From the NCBI RefSeq assembly GCF_007970665.1, contig NZ_CP042430.1, forward strand, positions 62,001 to 126,000: a DNA stretch of 64,000 bases, given 5' to 3'. The notes below the pieces were generated by a model. It saw only the letters and a program-made list of their open reading frames with translations. It did no database searches and was not told the DNA's origin. Positions 58,543 through 64,000 of this stretch are shown here, piece by piece (positions within the stretch are counted from its first letter, which is position 1; the number at the start of each line of letters is the position of its first letter). The translations under genes were made by a program, and so were the position numbers. This DNA is from Baekduia soli (GTDB lineage: Bacteria > Actinomycetota > Thermoleophilia > Solirubrobacterales > Solirubrobacteraceae).

Positions 58543-59433
58543 ATGGACCTGCGACAGCTCGAGTACTTCGTGGCCGTCGCCCGCCACCGGCATTTCCGCC
58601 TCGCGGCCGAGAGCCTGTACGTCACCCAGTCGGCCGTCTCCCAGCAGGTGCGCCGCCTGGAGGCCGAGCTCGGCGTCCAGCTCCTGCGCCGCACGAACGC
58701 GCGCCCGCCCGTCCAGGTCACCGCGGCAGGGGCCGAGCTGCTCACGCGCGCCGAGGCCATCCTCGCCGACGCCGCCGCGGCGCGGGCGGCGATGGACGCG
58801 CACGCGGGCGTGGTGCGCGGCGCGGTGCGGGTGGTGTCGACGCCGGGCGACGCGCTGCGCCTGGCACCCGCGCTCGCGCGCTTCCACGCCGGCCACCCGG
58901 CCGTGCGCATCTCCCTGCGCCAGGGCACCGCGGCCGCGGCGGCCGACGCCGTGCGGACCGGCGCCGCCGACCTGGCCGTGGTGGCGCCCGTCATGGGCAC
59001 CGCCGCCCCCGAGGGGCTGGAGGCCGCGCCGCTGCGCGACGAGCCGCTCGTGCTCATCGTGGCGCCGGGTGACCCGCTGGAGGACACGGGGCCCGTGACG
59101 CTGTGGGACCTGCGCGACCGCCCGTTCATCCTCGGCGAGCCGGGCACCGCGCTGCGCGAGGTGGTCGTCGAGGCCTGCAGCCGCGAGGGCTTCGGGCCCG
59201 TGCCGCTCTTCGAGGTGGGCGACCCGACGGCCGTCCGCTTCCTCGTGCACGCCGGCCTGGGCGTCAGCCTGGTGCCGGCGTCGTGGATGGCCCAGCCCGG
59301 ACCGGAGGTCGCGGTCCTGGCGCCGGCCGGCCCGGCCCCGGGCCACGCTCTGGCGCTCCTGTCGCGGCCCGGGGCGCTGACGCCCCTCGCGGGGCTGCTG
59401 GCCGCGGCGCTGCGCGCCGAGCTCGGGGACTAG
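58543..59433 (+). CDS. LysR-family transcriptional regulator
   Basis: A 296-residue regulator from ATG 58543 (MDLRQLEYFVAVARHRHFRL). HTH: AAESLYVTQSAVSQQVRRLE and AELGVQLLRR, followed by the periplasmic-binding-like effector domain (about 90-290, GAVRVVSTPGDALRLAPALA). Its stop overlaps the convergent thioredoxin gene. The upstream PPOX relic is in the same frame but carries no start. Target genes not evident. Confidence 0.88.
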   Translation: MDLRQLEYFVAVARHRHFRLAAESLYVTQSAVSQQVRRLEAELGVQLLRRTNARPPVQVTAAGAELLTRAEAILADAAAARAAMDAHAGVVRGAVRVVSTPGDALRLAPALARFHAGHPAVRISLRQGTAAAAADAVRTGAADLAVVAPVMGTAAPEGLEAAPLRDEPLVLIVAPGDPLEDTGPVTLWDLRDRPFILGEPGTALREVVVEACSREGFGPVPLFEVGDPTAVRFLVHAGLGVSLVPASWMAQPGPEVAVLAPAGPAPGHALALLSRPGALTPLAGLLAAALRAELGD

Positions 59434-59765
59434 GTCCCGAGCACCTCGTCGAGCTCGCGCTCCAGGCGCCGGCGCGGGCGGGCGCCGACGAGGCGCAGGA
59501 CGGGCGCGCCGTCCCGGAAGAGCAGGAACGTCGGCATCGCCAGCACGCCGTGGCGGGCGGCCGACAGCGGGTGGGCCTCGACGTCGAGGCTGACGATCCG
59601 CAGCCCCGGGCGCTCCCGGGCGAGCTCGTCGAGGATGGGGTGCATGACGCGGCAGGGGCCGCACCAGGAGGCCCAGAAGTCGACGAGGACGGGCACGTCG
59701 GACTCGAGGACCTGCGCGGCGAAGTCAACGTCGGTGATCTGGGTGACGCTCGTCGTGGTGGGCAT
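59430..59765 (-). CDS. Thioredoxin
   Basis: A 111-residue protein with the active site FWASWCGPCRVMHPILDELA near residue 35 and the cis-Pro loop VLAMPTFLLFRDG near residue 75. This is a standard thioredoxin reducing protein disulfides. Several thioredoxins usually exist per genome, so I do not assign trxA. It overlaps the lysR 3' end in convergent orientation. Confidence 0.92.
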   Translation of the reverse strand: MPTTTSVTQITDVDFAAQVLESDVPVLVDFWASWCGPCRVMHPILDELARERPGLRIVSLDVEAHPLSAARHGVLAMPTFLLFRDGAPVLRLVGARPRRRLERELDEVLGT

Positions 59766-59900
59766 GGCCGCAGTGTCCCGGCGGCCCGCGCCGCGGTCGA
59801 CGCGGATTCGTGATCGCGCCGATCAGCGCGCCTGCACGCCGGCCGCCGGCGGCCGCCGGAAGACCCGGGGCGACCCACGCGCCAGAATGTCGGGCACGAG

Positions 59901-61469
59901 ATGGCCGAGCTGGAACCCGGATCCGAGTTCGCCGGCTGCCGCATCGAGGGCGTCCTCGGGCGCGGCGGCATGGGCGTGATCTACCGCGCGACCGAGGTGC
60001 GCCTCGGCCGTCCCGTCGCGCTCAAGCTCATCGCCACCGAGCAGGCGTCGGACCCCGACGTGCGCGAGCGCTTCGAGCGCGAGGCACGCCTGACGGCCTC
60101 CATCGACCACCCCAACGTGGTCCCGGTCTACGCGGCGGGCGAGGAGGACGGCCACCTCTACCTCGTCATGCGCTACGTGCCCGGCACCGACCTGCAGGCG
60201 CTGCTGCGTCGCGAGGGTCGCCTGGCGCCCGACCGCGCCGCGGGCATCGTCGCCCAGATCGCCGACGCGCTGGACGCCGCCCACCAGACCGGGCTCGTGC
60301 ATCGCGACGTCAAGCCCGCCAACGTCCTGATCGCCGCCGCCAACCCCCCCGCCACCTCGTCGGCGGCGAACGGTGCCGACGGTTGGCGCGGACACGTGTA
60401 CCTCAGCGACTTCGGCATCACGCGCGTGCAGTCGGCCGACACGCGCATCACCGACAGCGGCGGCTGGATCGGCACCGTGGACTTCATGGCGCCCGAGCAC
60501 CTGCGCGGCGAGCCGACCGACGCGCGCTCCGACGTCTACGCCCTGGGCTGTGTGCTGCACAGCGCGCTGACCGGCACGCCGCCGTTCCGCCGCGAGACGG
60601 TCCCGGCGACGATCACCGCGCACCTGCACGAGGCGCCGCCGCGGCCGTCGGAGACCCCCGGGGTCCCGGAGGCGTTCGACTCGGTCATCGCCCGCGCCCT
60701 GGCCAAGGAGCCGGCGGGGCGCTACCCGTCGGCCGGCGACCTCGGCCGCGCCGCCCGCGCCGCGGCCACCGGCGCGGTGGCGTCCACCGCGCGCGGCAGC
60801 GTGGCCACGGGGGCGGCGACGCCCGAGCACGCCGAGCCCACGCGCCTGGCCCCGGCCGCCGGGGCGACCGCGGTGGCCACGCCGCCGGCGCCCCCCACGG
60901 CGGTGACGCGCGTCGCCGGCGGCCCGGACCCGGGCGACGGGACGGGCGCCGGGCGCGGCCCCGGGAGCGGGCGCCCCGAGGCCGTGCGCATCCAGCACGG
61001 GCGCCGGCGCAAGCTGGCGCTCGCCGCGACGGTCCTCGTCCTCGCGCTGCCCACGATCCTCATCGTGCGCTGGGCCGCGGGCTGGGGATCGTCGACCTCC
61101 ACCGGGCCGCTGAGCGCCGGCGAGGTGCGCGACGTCGCGCGGTCGTTCGCCGACGCCTACACCAACGAGGACGATGCGGCGCTGCGGCGGATCCTCACGC
61201 CCGCGGTGCGGCGCGTGAGCCCCAACGACGTCCAGCGCGGGCGCCCGGCCGTCGTGGGCGAGTACCGCCGGCAGTTCGCCGCCGACGACGTGCAGCGCTA
61301 CGCGCTGGACGGCCTGCAGGCCACAGGCGGGATGGTCGGGCGCGCCGCGGGCCGCTACACCGTGACGCGCAAGGGCGCGCCGCCGATCACCGGCAAGCTC
61401 GTCCTCGGCGTCGTGCGCCGCGACGGCCGCGCGGTCATCGACCAGATCGACACGGAGCCGCGGGCCTGA
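59901..61469 (+). CDS. Transmembrane Ser/Thr protein kinase with NTF2-like extracellular domain
   Basis: A 522-residue PknB-type kinase. Kinase domain 1-275: GRGGMGVIYRATEVRLGRPV, catalytic HRDVKPANVL (near residue 135), DFGITR and GTVDFMAPEH. A Thr/Ala/Pro linker follows, then one membrane helix (LALAATVLVLALPTILIV, about 373-390). The extracellular part, about 130 residues, starts DVARSFADAYTNEDDAALRR and looks like an NTF2/SnoaL-type domain instead of PASTA repeats. It may bind a ligand at the cell surface and signal inward. Confidence 0.9.
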   Translation: MAELEPGSEFAGCRIEGVLGRGGMGVIYRATEVRLGRPVALKLIATEQASDPDVRERFEREARLTASIDHPNVVPVYAAGEEDGHLYLVMRYVPGTDLQALLRREGRLAPDRAAGIVAQIADALDAAHQTGLVHRDVKPANVLIAAANPPATSSAANGADGWRGHVYLSDFGITRVQSADTRITDSGGWIGTVDFMAPEHLRGEPTDARSDVYALGCVLHSALTGTPPFRRETVPATITAHLHEAPPRPSETPGVPEAFDSVIARALAKEPAGRYPSAGDLGRAARAAATGAVASTARGSVATGAATPEHAEPTRLAPAAGATAVATPPAPPTAVTRVAGGPDPGDGTGAGRGPGSGRPEAVRIQHGRRRKLALAATVLVLALPTILIVRWAAGWGSSTSTGPLSAGEVRDVARSFADAYTNEDDAALRRILTPAVRRVSPNDVQRGRPAVVGEYRRQFAADDVQRYALDGLQATGGMVGRAAGRYTVTRKGAPPITGKLVLGVVRRDGRAVIDQIDTEPRA

Positions 61470-61479
61470 CGGCGCCGGC

Positions 61480-62025
61480 TCAACAGGACTTCGACACGGT
61501 CACGGTGACCGTGGTGCCGGGGTCGACGCGCCGCCCGGCGGGCGGGTCGGTCGAGCAGACGACGGGGTCGCCGCCGAAGAGGTCGTCGAGCAGGCCGCCG
61601 CCCGAGGTCTGGGTGTCGGCCTTCAGCCCCAGGCCCTTGAGCTGGGCCGCCGCGTCGTCGGGGCTCAGCCCCGCCAGGTCGGGCACCCGGACGTCGACGA
61701 TCCGGCGCACGCGCACGGCGGCCAGGGCGGGGCGCGCGCTGCCCGCGCTCGCCAGCACGTCGATGACGTTGATGCCGGCGGCGAGGTCGACGCCGGCGCT
61801 GAAGCGCGCGCCCGACACGGTCGCGCGACGGCCGGCGACGGTGACCTCGGCACCCGCGGGGCGGACGATGCCCTGCACACGGACCGAGGCGCTGCGGACG
61901 ACGCCGAGGTCGGCGGGGGCGGTGATCTGCAAGCGCACGGGGTCGGGGGCCGCGGCCGTGCCGCCCGAGCCGCAGCCGGTGATGAGGAGGGCGCCGGCGG
62001 TGCCGGCGAGCAGGAGGGGTCGCAT
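61480..62025 (-). CDS. PASTA-domain lipoprotein
   Basis: A 181-residue exported protein. LLLAGTAGALLITGC is a lipoprotein signal with the acylated Cys at about residue 21. A beta-sandwich domain (ITAPADLGVVRSASVRVQGI) is followed by one PASTA repeat (VPDLAGLSPDDAAAQLKGLG, CSTDPPAGRRVDPGTTVTVT) ending KSC. PASTA domains bind muropeptides or beta-lactams and normally form the sensor part of PknB kinases. Here the domain is separate and convergent with a kinase lacking it. Confidence 0.85.
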   Translation of the reverse strand: MRPLLLAGTAGALLITGCGSGGTAAAPDPVRLQITAPADLGVVRSASVRVQGIVRPAGAEVTVAGRRATVSGARFSAGVDLAAGINVIDVLASAGSARPALAAVRVRRIVDVRVPDLAGLSPDDAAAQLKGLGLKADTQTSGGGLLDDLFGGDPVVCSTDPPAGRRVDPGTTVTVTVSKSC

Positions 62026-62081
62026 GGCGTGGGCCCGGCGCGGCGCGCCGGGCCCGTCAGTATCGCGCCGCCGCGCGGGCG

Positions 62082-62546
62082 TCAGGCGGCGACGGGAGCC
62101 GCGGCACCCTCGATCTGGGCCTTGAGCCGCGTCATCGCGATGGCGTTCTGGCGTGCGAGCCAGCGCCGTGCCATCGGCGCGAGCGCGCGCTCGTGGGCGG
62201 GTGCGCGCTCCGTGACCAGCTCGAACTCGACCTCGGTGGCCGCCGGGCCGGCCTCGCGCAGAACGTAGCTTCCGCGCGTGACGCGCCGGCCGCCCGCGCC
62301 GCGCGTGCGTTCGACGATGCGCTCGGGCGCGTGCGCCTCGCAGACCTCGAGGTCCATCCACTCCCCGCGCCCCGGGGTCAGCGCGCGGAAGCGCAGCCGG
62401 CCCCCGGGGCCGCTCGCGGGCCCGCTGAGCTGCCCGTCGGCCATGAAGTGGTCGCAGAAGGGCAGGTGGTTGGCGAGGACGTCGAGGTGCTCGAAGACCT
62501 CCCGGCGCGGGCGGTCGATGCGGATCGAGACGGTGATGGGCTTCAT
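62082..62546 (-). CDS. SRPBCC/polyketide-cyclase-like START domain protein
   Basis: A 154-residue protein: ITVSIRIDRPRREVFEHLDV, LANHLPFCDHFMADGQLSGP and RGSYVLREAGPAATEVEFEL fit the SRPBCC fold with its hydrophobic ligand pocket. Divergent from tetR with two related palindromes between, so it is probably repressed by that regulator. Confidence 0.8.
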   Translation of the reverse strand: MKPITVSIRIDRPRREVFEHLDVLANHLPFCDHFMADGQLSGPASGPGGRLRFRALTPGRGEWMDLEVCEAHAPERIVERTRGAGGRRVTRGSYVLREAGPAATEVEFELVTERAPAHERALAPMARRWLARQNAIAMTRLKAQIEGAAAPVAA

Positions 62547-62565
62547 GGGGACTCCGGGGAGGGGG

Positions 62566-62586
62566 CTTGTGACACGCTGTCGCAAG
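62566..62586. promoter_or_regulatory. TetR operator, copy 1
   Basis: The site is a CTTG-T-GACA arm, the three central bases CGC, then a TGTC-G-CAAG arm: an inverted repeat of 8 of 9 pairs, 20 bp upstream of the SRPBCC start. Confidence 0.65.
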
Positions 62587-62601
62587 ACCGACGGTGCCAT
62601 A

Positions 62602-62620
62602 CTTGCGACACGGTGTCAAC
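62602..62620. promoter_or_regulatory. TetR operator, copy 2 (overlaps tetR start)
   Basis: CTTGCGACA-CGG-TGTCAAC shares the CTTG-N-GACA-N3-TGTC core with copy 1, centre to centre 36 bp. It covers the GTG start codon at 62613 and contains the perfect 11-bp palindrome GACACGGTGTC. Confidence 0.55.
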
Positions 62621-63212
62621 TTCCGCTCGAGGGCCCGCCCGCACCCCTCGGATCCCCAAGGACGAGGCCCGCGCGCGGATCCGCGACGCGGCCGCCCGCC
62701 TGCTGGCGCACGGCAGCTACCGCGACCTGTCGGTCGACGCGGTGATGGCCGAGGCCGGCCTGGCCCGGACGCTGTTCTACCGCCACTTCGACGGCCTCCC
62801 GGCGCTCGTGCTCAGCCTGCTCGAGGATCTGCGCGAAGGCCTGGTCGGCAGTGGCGACCCCGCGGATCCCGAGTACCTGCGCCGGGTCCTGGAGCACACC
62901 GTCGACGTCGCCGTCCGCCACGGCCCGATCCTGCGGGCGGTCGACGACGCGGCGCGCCACGACGCCGAGGTCGACCGGGTCTACCGGTCGTTCGTGGACT
63001 GGTCGGCGCAGTTCACCGCCACGATCTTCGCCGAGGGCGTCGCGACCGGCCGGGTCCGCGACGTGCCCGACATCACGGCCACGTCGCGCGCGCTGACGCT
63101 CATGAACGGCGTGTTCCTCATCGACGCGATGGAGCGCGAGGGCGGCCTGCAGCGCGACGTGGCGGTCGACGTGCTGTGGACGATCTGGGCGCGGGTGCTC
63201 GGGCTGGACTGA
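62613..63212 (+). CDS. TetR-family transcriptional regulator
   Basis: A 199-residue regulator from GTG 62613. HTH: DAAARLLAHGSYRDLSVDAV and MAEAGLARTLFYRHFDGLP, followed by a helical effector domain. No closer in-frame ATG suits. Its start lies inside operator copy 2, a hallmark of tight autoregulation. Likely controls the divergent SRPBCC gene and perhaps the permease that follows. Confidence 0.87.
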   Translation: MSTSARGPARTPRIPKDEARARIRDAAARLLAHGSYRDLSVDAVMAEAGLARTLFYRHFDGLPALVLSLLEDLREGLVGSGDPADPEYLRRVLEHTVDVAVRHGPILRAVDDAARHDAEVDRVYRSFVDWSAQFTATIFAEGVATGRVRDVPDITATSRALTLMNGVFLIDAMEREGGLQRDVAVDVLWTIWARVLGLD

Positions 63213-63215
63213 CTG

Positions 63216-64000
63216 ATGGCGCCGCGTGCGGGGAACCTGCGGCGCGTGACGGGATCCATCGCGCTGCGGCTGGCGGGCGCGCCGGTCGTGGCCGGTGCGC
63301 TGGTGGCCGTGATCGCCGACGGCCGCGCGCGCGACGCCGCCGACCAGGCCCAGGGACCGTTCCTGCTCGTCGCGGGGCTGCTGCTGCTCGGCCTGGTCGC
63401 CGACGGCGACGGCGTCTTCCGCTGGGCCAGCGCGCGGCTGCTCGGCGTGACCGCCGCGCCGCGCCGGCTGCTCGTGCTGGCCCTCGTGCTCGTCGCCGCG
63501 GTCACCGCAGTGCTCAACCTCGACACGTCGGTCGTGTTCCTGACGCCCATCCTCATCGGCGCCGCGCGCGCGGCCGGCGCCGACGAGGAGGCGTTCCTGT
63601 ACGGGTCGGTCCTCATGGCCAACGCGTCGTCGCTGCTGCTGCCCGGGGCCAACCTCACCAACCTGCTCGTCCTCGCCGGCGAGCCGGTCGGCGGCGCGAC
63701 GTTCGCCTGGCGGATCCTGCCCGCCGCGCTGGCCGCCGCGCTCGTGACGGGCCTGGGGCTGCTGGCGGTCGAGGAGCTCCGGGCGCGCGCCGCGGCGGCC
63801 GGGTCCGGGGACGCCGCCGTCCGCCGCCTCGCCGGGGGCGCGCGGCCGGCCACCGGCATGCGGTCCCTGGGCGCGTGCGCGTGCGCGGTCGCGGCCGTGC
63901 TCGTGCTGGCGCTGCCCCACCCCGGCCTGCCCGTGCTGGCGGTCGGCCTCGTCGTCGCCGCGGTGCGGGTGCGCCAGGGCGCGGTGAGCGGCGCGGCGGC
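63216..64000 (+). CDS. ArsB/NhaD-like ion permease, 3' end missing
   Basis: The frame from ATG 63216 (GTG 63246 is an alternative) stays open to the window end, giving 261 residues. Several hydrophobic helices are visible: PFLLVAGLLLLGLVADGDGV, RRLLVLALVLVAAVTAVLNL. The signature segment LNLDTSVVFLTPILIGAARA resembles the ArsB/NhaD/SLC13 (ion-transporter superfamily) helix, and MANASSLLLPGANLTNLLVL the second conserved region. Substrate could be arsenite, another oxyanion or Na+/H+. It begins 3 bp after tetR. Confidence 0.8.
   Translation, partial: MAPRAGNLRRVTGSIALRLAGAPVVAGALVAVIADGRARDAADQAQGPFLLVAGLLLLGLVADGDGVFRWASARLLGVTAAPRRLLVLALVLVAAVTAVLNLDTSVVFLTPILIGAARAAGADEEAFLYGSVLMANASSLLLPGANLTNLLVLAGEPVGGATFAWRILPAALAAALVTGLGLLAVEELRARAAAAGSGDAAVRRLAGGARPATGMRSLGACACAVAAVLVLALPHPGLPVLAVGLVVAAVRVRQGAVSGAA

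Noticed and set aside
1-64000. CRISPR arrays, rRNA genes or prophage structural genes
   Set aside because: Looked for spaced direct repeats, rRNA-like stretches and capsid/terminase/portal motifs; none seen.

Overview
The window is very GC-rich, densely coded on both strands and free of rRNA and CRISPR arrays. A B12-dependent ribonucleotide reductase, a PASTA lipoprotein beside a Ser/Thr kinase, a rifamycin phosphotransferase, many TetR/MarR/ArsR regulators and PPOX/F420-type relics point to a high-GC actinobacterium. Thermoleophilia/Solirubrobacterales is my guess from overall style, not something a marker here proves.

Layout. 1-3462: amidase tail, methylaspartate ammonia-lyase and a secreted FN3-type protein. 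3464-4541: a complete IS481-family element inserted exactly at the stop codon of the FN3 gene, with a CTAG-centred target duplication. 4624-5599: an ArsR-SRPBCC pair with a clear operator. 5835-10245: a tightly coupled five-gene operon (two amidohydrolases, a Rieske protein, two metallo-beta-lactamase-fold proteins) of unknown function. 10252-16561: an alpha/beta-hydrolase relic, a Tat-exported flavoprotein, a rifamycin phosphotransferase under a probable rifamycin-associated element, and a DUF1326/DUF2182 pair.

17395-26911 is a genomic island of about 9.5 kb integrated into tRNA-Thr(CGT). A 42-bp duplication of the tRNA 3' half marks its ends, and the tyrosine integrase gene abuts the intact tRNA. 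Its cargo is an acyl-CoA ligase, a TetR regulator and a hydantoinase-A/B-type operon with a small zinc-ribbon protein. This resembles an ATP-dependent ketone carboxylase plus beta-keto acid CoA ligase. TetR-type operators lie on both sides of tetR.

27024-41256 holds a MarR-controlled DHA2 exporter, a PHP phosphoesterase, uppP, holB and tmk, a 1718-residue tail-anchored coiled-coil protein, and nrdJ with a UUCG terminator. 41353-44606 is a redox/XRE-cupin regulon carrying two identical 20-bp operators in inverted orientation. 44680-51326 is an exopolysaccharide locus: two polysaccharide deacetylases, a processive GT2 and a small membrane protein, flanked by two GH16-like secreted proteins. 51394-64000 has a TetR-hydrolase pair, a frameshifted VIT-family transporter, a nucleoside-phosphorylase-like protein, an orphan beta-class DNA methyltransferase, LysR, thioredoxin, a transmembrane Ser/Thr kinase with a PASTA lipoprotein, a TetR/SRPBCC divergon and the start of an ArsB-like permease.

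Two genes (near 6905 and near 53793) carry single-base frameshifts in G/C runs. They should be checked against reads before being treated as real.
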